From MGBC163016 sp910588905 (GTDB lineage Bacteria > Actinomycetota > Coriobacteriia > Coriobacteriales > Eggerthellaceae), in the NCBI GenBank assembly GCA_948616985.1, contig CAPGDO010000017.1, forward strand, positions 1 through 45,735: a DNA stretch of 45,735 nucleotides, written 5' to 3'. The notes under the pieces were generated by a model, which ran no database searches, was not told the origin of the DNA, and was given only the letters and a program-made list of their open reading frames with translations. This document shows positions 33,764 to 42,600 of the stretch, one piece after another. How positions within the stretch are numbered: the stretch's first letter is position 1; each line of letters starts with the position of its first letter. The position numbers were made by a program, and so were the translations under genes.

Positions 33764-34731
33764 CACTGCCTCCCTTCCGCATCCCAGCTCTCTGCGGCTG
33801 GGTATCTCACCACATTCCCGTCCTCATCCACCAGCGTGAACGTAGCGCTGCGCAGGGCGCAGCAGCTCAGATTCACGGCCACGGGCAAAGCAGCTATATG
33901 ACATGGGGCCGTCTTCAGGTGCACGCCTAGGGCGGTGGTTGCCCCTCCAAGCGCCCCCGGTCCTATCCCCAAGGCGTTGATGGCTTCCAAGAGCTCCTCT
34001 TCGAAAGCCGCATGCTCGGCGCTCTCAGCAGGTTCATCCAGCCTCCGGAGGAGCGCTCGTTTGGAGAGGCCGGCCACTTTGTCGAAGGTGCCGCCCACGC
34101 CCACACCCACGATGATCGGCGGGCAGGCGTTGGCTGCCTTTTCCTTGACAGCGTCCAATACCACCTGCTTCACACCTTCTCTTCCGGCGCCAGGGGCCAA
34201 CATCACCAGGCGAGAGGCATTGTCTGAGCCGCCTCCCTTGAGCATCACGTGCAGCTTGCATCCGCGGCCCTCATGGAAGCGCACTTCGGTGAAGGCGGGG
34301 GCATTGGTGTTGGTGTTGGTCCTGCGGAAGAGAGCATCGGCAAGGATGCTCATGCGCAGCCCCCCTTCGGTGTAGGCTTGGGCTACCGCCTCATCTACCT
34401 GAGAAAGGGCATCTGCGGTCATGAGGACGTTGCGTCCCACTTCTAAGCAGACCCACACGCTCCCCGTATCCTGGCAGAGAGGAACGTCCTTTTCCTGGGC
34501 TATGTTCGCATTGCGGATGATGCTTTCCAGCACGGATGCCTCTCGGGAACCCGGATGATCTGCCTCGGCAGTGCGGAAGAGCTCTTGGATGGCCATGAAG
34601 ACGTCGCTGCGCAAGGTGGTGGCGCACAGGCGGATGCCCCCATAGACCGCTTGGGCTACCAGGTCAGCTGAGAGCAAGGCGGCCGGTGATGATGCTGGGT
34701 CGTTCGCAGCGGATCGGTTACCCTCGGTCAT
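33763..34731 (-). CDS. fumarate hydratase class I, alpha subunit
   Basis: This 322-residue alpha subunit carries the cysteines that hold the [4Fe-4S] cluster: PLCQDTGSV, EGRGCKLHVMLKGGGSDN-like GCKLHVMLKGGGSDN, and NACPPIIVGVGVGGTFD. The two-subunit form is typical of anaerobes and is oxygen sensitive. A related activity, tartrate dehydratase, uses the same fold and cannot be wholly excluded, but the adjacent malic enzyme favours fumarase. It starts at ATG 34731 and is divergent from the malic enzyme gene across 98 bases with facing promoters. Confidence 0.93.
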   Translation of the reverse strand: MTEGNRSAANDPASSPAALLSADLVAQAVYGGIRLCATTLRSDVFMAIQELFRTAEADHPGSREASVLESIIRNANIAQEKDVPLCQDTGSVWVCLEVGRNVLMTADALSQVDEAVAQAYTEGGLRMSILADALFRRTNTNTNAPAFTEVRFHEGRGCKLHVMLKGGGSDNASRLVMLAPGAGREGVKQVVLDAVKEKAANACPPIIVGVGVGGTFDKVAGLSKRALLRRLDEPAESAEHAAFEEELLEAINALGIGPGALGGATTALGVHLKTAPCHIAALPVAVNLSCCALRSATFTLVDEDGNVVRYPAAESWDAEGRQ

Positions 34732-34770
34732 GGGTCATCCTCATCTCTTAGGGGTTGGTCCTATCCCGAT

Positions 34771-34792
34771 ATATTAGAGCAAGGTATAGAAT
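34771..34792. promoter_or_regulatory. divergent promoters of fumarase and malic enzyme
   Basis: TATAGAAT (34785-34792) on the plus strand points to the malic enzyme gene. TAATAT (34771-34776) on the minus strand points to the fumarase genes. The two -10 boxes lie 8 bases apart, so a single regulator or polymerase competition could link the genes. Confidence 0.5.
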
Positions 34793-34829
34793 GGGAGACT
34801 GCAAATGAGCCTTTGAGGTGAGGAAGCCC

Positions 34830-35990
34830 ATGTCCATACAGGAAGAAGCGCTCCAGGCGCACAAGGTGTGGGACGGCAAGCTGGAAGTCGTTCCCAAGAT
34901 GGAACTGGATACGCGCTATGATCTGGCCATAGCCTATACGCCCGGCGTGGCCGAGCCGTGTCTTGAGATAGCTAAAGACCCTGATCGGGCCTATGACTAC
35001 ACCATCAAATCCAATACCGTGGCCGTGGTGACCGACGGGAGCGCCGTGCTGGGGTTGGGTAATATCGGTGCGGCAGCCGCATTGCCGGTCATGGAAGGGA
35101 AGTGCGCGCTCTTTAAGCGCTTCGCAGATGTGAACGCCTTCCCCCTGTGCCTTGATACCCAAGATACGGATCAGATCGTGGATGCCTGCGTCAAGCTGGC
35201 CCCGGTCTTCGGGGGCATCAATCTGGAGGATATCTCCGCTCCTCGCTGCTTTGAGATAGAGGAGCGCTTGAACGACCTGTTGGACATCCCCGTGTTCCAT
35301 GACGATCAGCATGGAACGGCCATCGTCGTCCTCTCCGCCCTCATCAACGCTCTCAAGCTGGTGGGCAAGCAGGTGGGTGAGGTGCGCGTGGTCATGAGCG
35401 GTGCGGGGGCCGCGGGCATCGCCATCGCGAAGCTCCTGTTGTCCTATGGTTTCGCAGACATCATCATGTGCGGCTCCAAGGGAATCATCTCCTCGAAGCT
35501 GGAGGGCATCAATGAGGCCCAACGGGCCATGCTCCAGGTCACGAACAAGGATGACATGAGTGGGACCCTGGCCGATGCCCTGGTGGGAGCTGACATCTTC
35601 ATCGGCGTGTCGGCGCCGGGAGTGGTGACGGAAGCCATGGTCCATACCATGGCTCCAGATGCCATCGTCTTCGCCATGGCCAATCCGGTTCCGGAGATAT
35701 ATCCAGATGAGGCGAAGCGCGCGGGAGCGGCGGTGGTGGGCACCGGCCGCTCTGATTTCCCGAATCAGGTGAACAACGTCATCGCCTTCCCGGGTATCTT
35801 CAAGGGCGCTCTGGCTTCGCGGGCTCCTCGCATAACCGAGGAGATGAAGTTGGCAGCCGCTGAGGCTTTGGCCTCATTGGTGAGCGAAGAGGAGCTCTGC
35901 GCTGATTTCGTCATGCCGGACCCCTTCGACCCGCGGGTAGCCGATGTGGTTGCGAAGGCTGTGGCTGCCTGCGCGAAGGGCCGCGGCTAG
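34830..35990 (+). CDS. NAD(P)-dependent malic enzyme
   Basis: This enzyme decarboxylates malate to pyruvate while reducing NAD(P)+. The 386-residue protein is the short bacterial type without a phosphotransacetylase domain. Motifs are YDLAIAYTPGVAEPCLEI, VTDGSAVLGLGNIG, LEDISAPRCFEIE (metal site), FHDDQHGTAIV, and the Rossmann loop SGAGAAGIAIAKLL. ATG 34830 follows TGAGGAAG; a GTG at 34818 lies inside that ribosome site. Next to fumarase it would form a fumarate-malate-pyruvate route. The stop abuts the tmk start (TAGATG). Confidence 0.93.
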   Translation: MSIQEEALQAHKVWDGKLEVVPKMELDTRYDLAIAYTPGVAEPCLEIAKDPDRAYDYTIKSNTVAVVTDGSAVLGLGNIGAAAALPVMEGKCALFKRFADVNAFPLCLDTQDTDQIVDACVKLAPVFGGINLEDISAPRCFEIEERLNDLLDIPVFHDDQHGTAIVVLSALINALKLVGKQVGEVRVVMSGAGAAGIAIAKLLLSYGFADIIMCGSKGIISSKLEGINEAQRAMLQVTNKDDMSGTLADALVGADIFIGVSAPGVVTEAMVHTMAPDAIVFAMANPVPEIYPDEAKRAGAAVVGTGRSDFPNQVNNVIAFPGIFKGALASRAPRITEEMKLAAAEALASLVSEEELCADFVMPDPFDPRVADVVAKAVAACAKGRG

Positions 35991-36770
35991 ATGGGAGCAG
36001 CACCGGGTACTGGCTGCTGGGATATCCACCCCCAGCGGAATGCCCCTGGGGTCTTCATCACCTTCGAAGGCGGTGACGGTGCGGGCAAGTCCACCCATAT
36101 CAGGTTCCTGGCTCAGGTGCTAGAAACAGCGGGTCTTGAGGTGGTTCGCGTTCGGGAACCCGGTGGCACCTCCATCGGCGAGCAGCTGCGGGCCATCGTG
36201 CTTGACCCGGCGAATCCGGAGATGACCCCTGAGACGGAGCTTTTGATCTACGAGGCAGCCCGGGCTCAGATCACCTCTGAGGTCATCATCCCTGCCCTCA
36301 AGCGCGGCGCGGTCGTGCTCTGCGACCGGTTCGCTGACTCCACCTTGGCCTACCAAGGCCGCGGTCGAGGCCTTTCTGAGGAGTTCATCCGTCAGGCCAA
36401 TGGGTTCGCCACCCAGGGCTTGATGCCGGATCGCACCATCGTCCTGCGTTGTGCCGATGTCCAGGAGAAGCGTGGACGCGTCTCTGCTCGGGACGAGATG
36501 GACCGTCTGGAGCGGGCGGGAAACGGCTTCCATGAGCGGGTGAACCAGGCCTTCGATGAGCTGGCACAGTCTCAGGATGGTCGCGTGCGCCCGGTGGAGA
36601 CCACCGGTGCTCACTCTGATACAGCCCGGGCCATCTTCGCCCATCTGGATGACCTCTTCCCTTGGCTTGCAGATGGCACCTTCCCGGTGGAAGAGCAGCT
36701 GGCATGCTTGGATGCCTCTCACCGGAAGAGCCATAGGGGCACTGACCTTCCTGCTGGGGAGGATGCCTGA
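35991..36770 (+). CDS. tmk: thymidylate kinase
   Basis: Tmk phosphorylates dTMP to dTDP. The 259-residue protein has the P-loop FEGGDGAGKST at residues 25-35, REPGGTSIGEQLR, the DRFADSTLAYQG motif and a lid region with RVSARDEMDRLE. About 18 residues (GAAPGTGCWDIHPQRNAP) precede the usual start, and 25-30 residues extend the C-terminus, so it is longer than the usual 205-215. No better internal start with a ribosome site is seen near the P-loop. Translation probably reinitiates from malic enzyme (TAGATG) and passes to holB (TGATG). The tmk-holB-ricT order is well known in Gram-positive bacteria. Confidence 0.95.
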   Translation: MGAAPGTGCWDIHPQRNAPGVFITFEGGDGAGKSTHIRFLAQVLETAGLEVVRVREPGGTSIGEQLRAIVLDPANPEMTPETELLIYEAARAQITSEVIIPALKRGAVVLCDRFADSTLAYQGRGRGLSEEFIRQANGFATQGLMPDRTIVLRCADVQEKRGRVSARDEMDRLERAGNGFHERVNQAFDELAQSQDGRVRPVETTGAHSDTARAIFAHLDDLFPWLADGTFPVEEQLACLDASHRKSHRGTDLPAGEDA

Positions 36771-37942
36771 TGGCTCCGGATGCCTTCGATAATATCCTCG
36801 GCCAACCCCAGGTCCGGGACTACTTGCGATCCAGTCTGATGGCTGATCGCATCACCCACGCCTACCTCTTCACCGGTCCTGCGGGCTCCAACAAGCTCCA
36901 GGCTGCCTATGCCCTGGCCCAGGCCCTCGTTTGCCCGAAGGGGCCTGCGGGTCCGCGGGGGAGCGCCTGCGGCGCTTGCGAGGGGTGCAGCCGGGCGAAG
37001 CGGCGCGTGCATCCAGATGTGCACTACTACGCTCCCGAAGGGGCTTCCGCGTATCTGATCGAGCAGATCCGGGACATCGTCTCCGATGTCTTCTTGGCTC
37101 CCATCCAGTCCGATCGCAAGATCTATATCCTGGACCGGGCTGACCTCATGAGCGTGAGCGCTGCCAATGCGTTCCTGAAGACCTTGGAGGAGCCGCCGGA
37201 TAACGTAGTGTTCATCCTGCTGGGGCGCACGAGGGAAAGCGTGCTGCCCACCATCTCCTCTCGCTGTCAGATCGTGCCGTTCCGTCACATCCCGCCTTCC
37301 GAAGCGGCCGCCATCATCTCTCAGAACACGGGGGCAGCCCCGGAGCTCTCTCAGCAGGTCATGGAGGCCTGCTCCGGCTCCATCACTCGGGCCATCGGGT
37401 TCATCCGAGAGAAGGGCAATGCGCGCATCCAGTTCCGCCACGAGCTCCTGCATCAGCTCTCAGGGCTTGGCCGCGCTGATGACTGGCAGGTGCTGAAGCT
37501 GGCCCGGTCCGTGGTGGAGCGCTCTCGTGCCCTCGTAGATGATGTGCGGGTGAAGCAGGAAGCTGAGCTGGAAGAGAACAAGGACCTCTTCGAGAAGTCC
37601 GCCCTGCGTCGCATAGAGGCACGCAACAAGCGACAGCTCTCCCTCAAGACATCCGAATACCTCCATCAGAGCATCGCCATCATGAAGTCCTGGCTGCGGG
37701 ATGTCATGATGGTGGCGGCGGGCACTCCTGAGCTGGTCATCAACACAGACTTCCTGTCCCAGGTGAACGCGGCTGCATCTGGGGTGAGCGTCTCGGCCGC
37801 TGCCGGTGCCCTGCGCCGGATCGAGGAGATGGAGCAGGCGCTAGACTATAATGTATCCCCTGAGACATGCCTTGATGCGATGCTCTTCGAAATGAGAGAG
37901 GTGCTTGATGGTTCAGGTTCTCCCTGTGAACCTTCCCTATAA
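36770..37942 (+). CDS. holB: DNA polymerase III delta-prime subunit
   Basis: This 390-residue clamp-loader subunit has the AAA+ fold with FDNILGQPQVRDYL, LFTGPAGSNKLQAA at the P-loop position, a zinc-binding cysteine set in the loop after it (CPKG, then CGACEGC), and the SRC motif in TISSRCQIVPF. The P-loop is degenerate (GPAGSNK rather than GxxGxGK), as allowed for delta-prime, which need not hydrolyse ATP. The ATG overlaps the tmk stop by one base, and the 3' end overlaps the ricT-like gene by 35 bases. The C-terminal half beyond residue 200 is longer and more charged than usual. Confidence 0.92.
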   Translation: MAPDAFDNILGQPQVRDYLRSSLMADRITHAYLFTGPAGSNKLQAAYALAQALVCPKGPAGPRGSACGACEGCSRAKRRVHPDVHYYAPEGASAYLIEQIRDIVSDVFLAPIQSDRKIYILDRADLMSVSAANAFLKTLEEPPDNVVFILLGRTRESVLPTISSRCQIVPFRHIPPSEAAAIISQNTGAAPELSQQVMEACSGSITRAIGFIREKGNARIQFRHELLHQLSGLGRADDWQVLKLARSVVERSRALVDDVRVKQEAELEENKDLFEKSALRRIEARNKRQLSLKTSEYLHQSIAIMKSWLRDVMMVAAGTPELVINTDFLSQVNAAASGVSVSAAAGALRRIEEMEQALDYNVSPETCLDAMLFEMREVLDGSGSPCEPSL

Positions 37943-39248
37943 CGTGAAGACGCTCTGGTTCGACCCGAACGGCCTGGAAGTCCACGCGGCTGACCATGTG
38001 GTGGTCACCACTGCCCGCGGCCTTGAGCTGGGTCAAGCCTCTGGGGATATCTTCGAGGTCACCCATGAGGAAGTGAAGCGGCTGAAGAGCCCCCTTCGTC
38101 GGGTGGAGCGGGTGGCCACCGAAGAGGATATGGAGCAGGCTCGGCGCATGGAGGAGCTCTCCCGTGAGGCCATGCCCATCTTCAAGGAGATGGCGAAGGA
38201 GACCAGCGAGGACATGCACCCGGTCAGCGTTGAGTACCTGCTGGATGGGGACAAGGCCATCTTCTACTTTGAAGCCGAAGAGCGCATAGACTTCCGTGAC
38301 CTGGTCCGCAGGCTCGCATCCCATTTCAAGGTGCGGGTGGATATGCGCCAGATCGGCGTGCGGGATGAGGCGCGCATCGTGGGCGGCATTGGTCATTGCG
38401 GCCAGATCGTTTGCTGCAAGCGCTTGGGAGGGGAATTCAAACCGGTTTCCATCCGCATGGCGAAGGACCAAGACCTCTCCTTGAACCCCCAGAAGATCTC
38501 CGGGCTCTGCGGACGGCTGATGTGCTGCCTTCGCTATGAGAACGAGGCCTACAAGGATTTCAAATCCCGTGCTCCCAAGGTGGGGAACACCGTTCAGACT
38601 CCTGACGGGCCTGCCAAGGTGGATTCCTTGGATGTGCCCCGCGAAGAGGTCAAGCTGCGCTTGGAAGGCGAGAAGCCCGTGAGCGTGCCGCTGTCCGCTT
38701 TCGAAGAACCCGCTGAAGGCCAGCGCCCCAAGGTGGTGAGCCAAGAGGGCTGGGAGGAAGCCACGGCTCCCGCCGCGGTGGTATTCGAAGGCAGCTTGGA
38801 TATCTTCTCTACCTCCCAGTTCACCGGCACGGACAAGCTGGGTGGGGGAGGTGCGGTGCATCATGAGGGCACTGCGGCTGATCCTCTGGCGGGGGCTGAC
38901 CGCAAGCGCCGTCGTCGTCGCTCCAAGAAGGTGGCAGGCGGCGAAGCTCCATCAGATGAGGCTTCCAAGCCTGCAGATAAGCCGAAGAACCGCAAGTCCC
39001 GCAGGCGGTCCACCAAGATCAGCGGTGGCAAGGCGGGGGCTCCGGCAGAGAAGGGGGCAAAGTCCCAAGGCCAGGGCGGCAAAGGTTCCTCTGGGCCTCG
39101 GCCGGGTCAGAAGTCCTCTGGCCTCGCCCGTCCTGAGGGTAAGGCAACCAAGCATGAGGATGAGAAGGCACCTCAGGGAGATGCGCCGAAGAAGCGTCGT
39201 CGCCGTCGTCGGCGCAAACCCAGCAGCCCTCCCGAGGGAGGCGCCTGA
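37908..39248 (+). CDS. ricT: PSP1-domain protein, RicT/YaaT-like, with basic tail
   Basis: In Bacillus, RicT (YaaT) works with RicA and RicF, binds Fe-S clusters and promotes RNase Y cleavage of selected transcripts. The core, residues 1 to about 275, carries the cysteines Cys164, Cys169, Cys170, Cys201, Cys206 and Cys207 in GHCGQIVCCKRLGG and GLCGRLMCCLRYE. Residues 280-446 are a low-complexity tail rich in Lys, Arg, Ser and Gly, ending KKRRRRRRRKPSSPPEGGA. This tail is absent from the roughly 275-residue Bacillus protein and could bind RNA or ribosomes. The ATG at 37908 has GAGAGG upstream inside holB. The holB-ricT adjacency is conserved in Firmicutes. Confidence 0.9.
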   Translation: MVQVLPVNLPYNVKTLWFDPNGLEVHAADHVVVTTARGLELGQASGDIFEVTHEEVKRLKSPLRRVERVATEEDMEQARRMEELSREAMPIFKEMAKETSEDMHPVSVEYLLDGDKAIFYFEAEERIDFRDLVRRLASHFKVRVDMRQIGVRDEARIVGGIGHCGQIVCCKRLGGEFKPVSIRMAKDQDLSLNPQKISGLCGRLMCCLRYENEAYKDFKSRAPKVGNTVQTPDGPAKVDSLDVPREEVKLRLEGEKPVSVPLSAFEEPAEGQRPKVVSQEGWEEATAPAAVVFEGSLDIFSTSQFTGTDKLGGGGAVHHEGTAADPLAGADRKRRRRRSKKVAGGEAPSDEASKPADKPKNRKSRRRSTKISGGKAGAPAEKGAKSQGQGGKGSSGPRPGQKSSGLARPEGKATKHEDEKAPQGDAPKKRRRRRRRKPSSPPEGGA

Positions 39249-40714
39249 TGACGATGGAGTGGTCCCTCTACACCGATCTGTACCAGCTCACCATGGCTCA
39301 GGGCTACCTGGAGGCGGGTAAGGCGGATGAGGAAGCCACGTTCAATATGTACTTCCGGGATTACCCCTTCAGGGGTGGCTACGCCATCGCCTGTGGGATG
39401 GCTCAGCTAGCTGAGATCCTCGGGGAGTATCGGTTCACTGAGGAGGACATAGCCTATCTGGCGGATATCCCGGCTCCTGGAGGGGGTGCCCTCTTCCATC
39501 GGGGCTTTCTGGAGTACCTGCGCGGCTTCAGCCTGGATGTCTCTGTCTGGGGGGTACGGGAGGGAACGGTGGTGTTCCCGAATGAACCGGTGATTCGAGT
39601 CCAGGGTTCCATCATGCAATGCCAGATGCTCGAGACCATGCTGCTCAATTGCATCAGCTTCCAAACGCTGATCGCCACTAAGGCCGCCCGGGTCTGCCAG
39701 GCTGCTTCGGGGCGCCCGGTGACCGAATTCGGTCTCAGGCGCGCTCAGGGTACGGGGGCTCTTTGGGCTTCTCGGGCCGCAGTCGTGGGTGGCTGCGCTT
39801 CCACGTCCAATGTGCTTGCGGGCAAGCTCTTCTCCCTGCCCGTATCAGGGACCCATTCTCATTCCTGGGTGATGTCGTTCCCGGATGAGCTGACGGCATT
39901 TCGGGAATACGCCCAGGTGGCTCCCAATAATTGTAGCCTTTTGGTAGACACCTATGATGTGGAGCAGGGTATCCAGAACGCCATCACCGTGGGGTTGGAG
40001 ATGCGTGAGCGGGGGGAGCGCCTACGCGCTATCCGCATAGACTCAGGCGACCTTGCTTGGTTGGCGAAGATGGCTCGGCGGAAGCTGGACGAGGCCGGGC
40101 TGCACGATGTGGGCATCATGCTCACCAATGATCTGGACGAGGTGCTCATCCAGTCCATCTTGGACGAGGGGGCCCCGGTGGATATCTGGGGTGTGGGCAC
40201 GAAGCTGGCTACCGCATTCGATCAGCCCACTTTAGGGGGCGTCTACAAGCTCTCGGCCATTCGCATGCCGGGGGATGCTGGCTGGACCGATCGTCTGAAG
40301 ATATCGGAATCCACCACGAAGCTCACCACTCCCGGCGTGCTGGATGTGCGCCGCTATTACCATGAAGATGGGAAGATAGCGGGGGATATGGTCTTCGATA
40401 TCTTCTCTGACCTGGAAGATCCCGATCATACCATCGTCGATCCCATGGATCCTCTGCGCCAGAAGCAACTGGGTGGCAAGCGCTTCAAGACATTGCTCAC
40501 GCCGCTCTTCGAGGGCGGTAGAGTGGTCCTTGGCGAAGACGACCGGGACGCCCTGGTGGCTCAGTCCCGGGCACGGGATGAGCTGGCCACTTTGGACGAG
40601 AGCCAGCTCCGCATGCTGAATCCCCATACCTACCCCGTGGGCTTGGAGCGCGGGCTCCATGACCGCCGCCAAAAGCTTATCGCGAAGCTGAGGCGCATCG
40701 ATTGCGACGCTTGA
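39248..40714 (+). CDS. pncB: nicotinate phosphoribosyltransferase
   Basis: PncB makes nicotinate mononucleotide from nicotinate, PRPP and ATP for NAD salvage. The 488-residue protein has YTDLYQLTMAQGYLEAG at the N-terminus, FRDYPFRGGYAI, and GLRRAQGTGALWASRAA. SGTHSHSWVMSF (with the regulatory/active histidine) and DSGDLAWLAKMARRKLD follow, and then the PRPP-side WGVGTKLATAFDQP. Its length fits the long bacterial form. The ATG overlaps the previous stop by one base (TGATG), so it is co-transcribed with ricT. Confidence 0.95.
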   Translation: MTMEWSLYTDLYQLTMAQGYLEAGKADEEATFNMYFRDYPFRGGYAIACGMAQLAEILGEYRFTEEDIAYLADIPAPGGGALFHRGFLEYLRGFSLDVSVWGVREGTVVFPNEPVIRVQGSIMQCQMLETMLLNCISFQTLIATKAARVCQAASGRPVTEFGLRRAQGTGALWASRAAVVGGCASTSNVLAGKLFSLPVSGTHSHSWVMSFPDELTAFREYAQVAPNNCSLLVDTYDVEQGIQNAITVGLEMRERGERLRAIRIDSGDLAWLAKMARRKLDEAGLHDVGIMLTNDLDEVLIQSILDEGAPVDIWGVGTKLATAFDQPTLGGVYKLSAIRMPGDAGWTDRLKISESTTKLTTPGVLDVRRYYHEDGKIAGDMVFDIFSDLEDPDHTIVDPMDPLRQKQLGGKRFKTLLTPLFEGGRVVLGEDDRDALVAQSRARDELATLDESQLRMLNPHTYPVGLERGLHDRRQKLIAKLRRIDCDA

Positions 40715-40750
40715 GGGCCTGATGACCGCAAACGCCGAAAGGGTGATGAG

Positions 40751-41653
40751 ATGATCCGGATGATAACCGATTCCACAACGGGCATCCCTCCGGCTGTAGC
40801 CAAGGAGCGAGGCATCACCATAGCCCCCCTCTACGTCCGGTATGACGATGGCGAACAGCTTGAGACCGCCATGGATATAGAGGGTTTCTATGACACCCTC
40901 GAGGACCGTATCGATGACATCCCCTCTTCCAGCCAACCCTCCCAGCACCTGCTGGAGGGTTTCTTCGAAGAGGCGGCTGCGGCGGGCGACGACGTTCTGG
41001 GCGTATTCATCTCGGGAGGGCTTTCCGGTACGTTCGAAGGGGCCGTGCGAGCCGCTCGAACGGTCAAATCCCACAACATCGGGTTCCGCTGCGTGCTCAT
41101 AGACTCTCTCTCCACCTGCGCCGATGAGGTATTCCCGCTGCTGGATGGGGCGGATGCCCGAGACGGAGGGGGTTCTTTGGAGGAGTGTGCTGCTGCTGTG
41201 GTCAACGGCATCCTCTGTTCGCGCATCCTCTTCGTTCCGGAATCCCTGGCCTTTCTCAAGGCGGGGGGCCGCATCGGTCCTGTGGCGGCTCTCATGGGCT
41301 CGGCCATCAAGATCACACCCGTCATCAGCGTCTTCAATGGCGTTCCCCAGGCCATAGCGAAGGTCCGTACCATGAAGCGGGCCGTGAACGAGATGCTCAA
41401 GTGCTTCCAGGCGGATGTGGAGCGCTACGGCCTCAAGCGAGTAGTGGTCCACTACATCGGGAAGAAGACCCAGATGCTGGAATCATTCCATGCTGAGGTT
41501 GAGCGCATAGCGGGATGCTCTGTGGAAGTGCGCCCCGCAAGTCCGGTCATCGGCGTCCATGTGGGCCCAGCCGTAGGGCTTGCCTATGAATGCGTTCGCT
41601 ATGTTCAAGGCAAGCTCGACCTCTCCACTGATGATCTCATCTTCACTGCTTGA
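40751..41653 (+). CDS. DegV family fatty-acid-binding protein
   Basis: This 300-residue protein has MIRMITDSTTGIPPAVAKE, the SSSQPS region that contacts the acyl carboxylate, VFISGGLSGTFEGA and the C-terminal GVHVGPAVGLAYE signature. DegV/FakB proteins hold a fatty acid and present it to FakA kinase for phospholipid synthesis. FakA is not in the window. The start at 40751 follows a GGTGATGAG stretch, 36 bases after pncB. It is followed after 17 bases by a second degV gene. Confidence 0.92.
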   Translation: MIRMITDSTTGIPPAVAKERGITIAPLYVRYDDGEQLETAMDIEGFYDTLEDRIDDIPSSSQPSQHLLEGFFEEAAAAGDDVLGVFISGGLSGTFEGAVRAARTVKSHNIGFRCVLIDSLSTCADEVFPLLDGADARDGGGSLEECAAAVVNGILCSRILFVPESLAFLKAGGRIGPVAALMGSAIKITPVISVFNGVPQAIAKVRTMKRAVNEMLKCFQADVERYGLKRVVVHYIGKKTQMLESFHAEVERIAGCSVEVRPASPVIGVHVGPAVGLAYECVRYVQGKLDLSTDDLIFTA

Positions 41654-41670
41654 TCTGAAAGGAAGACCCC

Positions 41671-42600
41671 ATGCCCAATTGCCATTTGATACTGGATTCC
41701 TGCTGCGACCTGCCCGTGGATCTCTTGCTGCGCGATGATGTGCGCCTGCTCAAGTTCCCCTATATCGTGGACGGGGGCACCTTCGAGGATGACCTGTTCC
41801 AGACCACCTCGGCCCATGACTTCTATGAGCTCATGCGCAAGGGAACGGAACCCTCTACCGCTCAGCTCTCGGTCCCTCAACTCACGGAGGTCTTCACAGC
41901 AGCTGCTGAGGAGGGAATGCCTGCGGTCTATCTCTCGTTCACCAGCGGCCTTTCAGGGAGCTATGACGCAGCGGTGCTGGTGCGCGATCAGATCCTCAAG
42001 GAATACCCTGACTTCCAGCTCTATGTGGTGGACACGAAGCTCCCCTCCATTGCCGAGGGGGTCTTGGTCTATGAGGCCTTGCGCCAAATGGATAAGGGGC
42101 TTTCGGCCAAGGAGCTGGCAGACTGGGCGGAAGAGGCCCGCTACTTCGTGGATTGCGAATTCATGGTGGAAGACTTGGAGGCTCTGCGTCGCGGCGGTCG
42201 CATCCCCTCAGGGGTGGCCGTGGCCGGATCCAAGCTGGACGTGAAGCCCTTGCTCACCGTTGACAACATCACGGGCAAGCTCCAGCTGGTGGGCGTGGCT
42301 CGTGGCCGGAAGAAGGGCATCAAGGCCCTGGCCGAGTATTTCGAGAAGAACATCGCCGAAGACGATCTGAGCCATTACTGCATCTTGGGCAGTGCCGATG
42401 CAGATAAGGACCTTCAGCGCCTGAGAGACGCCATAACCAAGATAGATGAAAACATCTACATCGTAGAGGCTTCCATCGGGCCGGTCATCGGCACCCATGT
42501 GGGTCCCGGCATGCTGGCGGTGGCTTTCTGGGGGTCTGATCAGCGTGAGAAGCTCTCAGTGGCTGATCGCATCGCTCGGCGCGTGAAGGGTGGGAAGTAG
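41671..42600 (+). CDS. DegV family fatty-acid-binding protein, second copy
   Basis: This 309-residue DegV protein has HLILDSCCDLPVDLLL, the PSTAQLSVPQ loop, YLSFTSGLSGSYDAA and IGTHVGPGMLAVAF. It differs strongly from the neighbouring copy, so the two may prefer different fatty acids (FakB1/FakB2-like), which is inference. The ribosome site GAAAGGAAG precedes the ATG. The stop TAG abuts the next start (TAGATG). Confidence 0.92.
   Translation: MPNCHLILDSCCDLPVDLLLRDDVRLLKFPYIVDGGTFEDDLFQTTSAHDFYELMRKGTEPSTAQLSVPQLTEVFTAAAEEGMPAVYLSFTSGLSGSYDAAVLVRDQILKEYPDFQLYVVDTKLPSIAEGVLVYEALRQMDKGLSAKELADWAEEARYFVDCEFMVEDLEALRRGGRIPSGVAVAGSKLDVKPLLTVDNITGKLQLVGVARGRKKGIKALAEYFEKNIAEDDLSHYCILGSADADKDLQRLRDAITKIDENIYIVEASIGPVIGTHVGPGMLAVAFWGSDQREKLSVADRIARRVKGGK

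Noticed and set aside
36770..37942. Degenerate P-loop in holB as a sign of a pseudogene
   Set aside because: Delta-prime subunits often lack a working ATP site; the zinc cysteines and SRC motif are intact.
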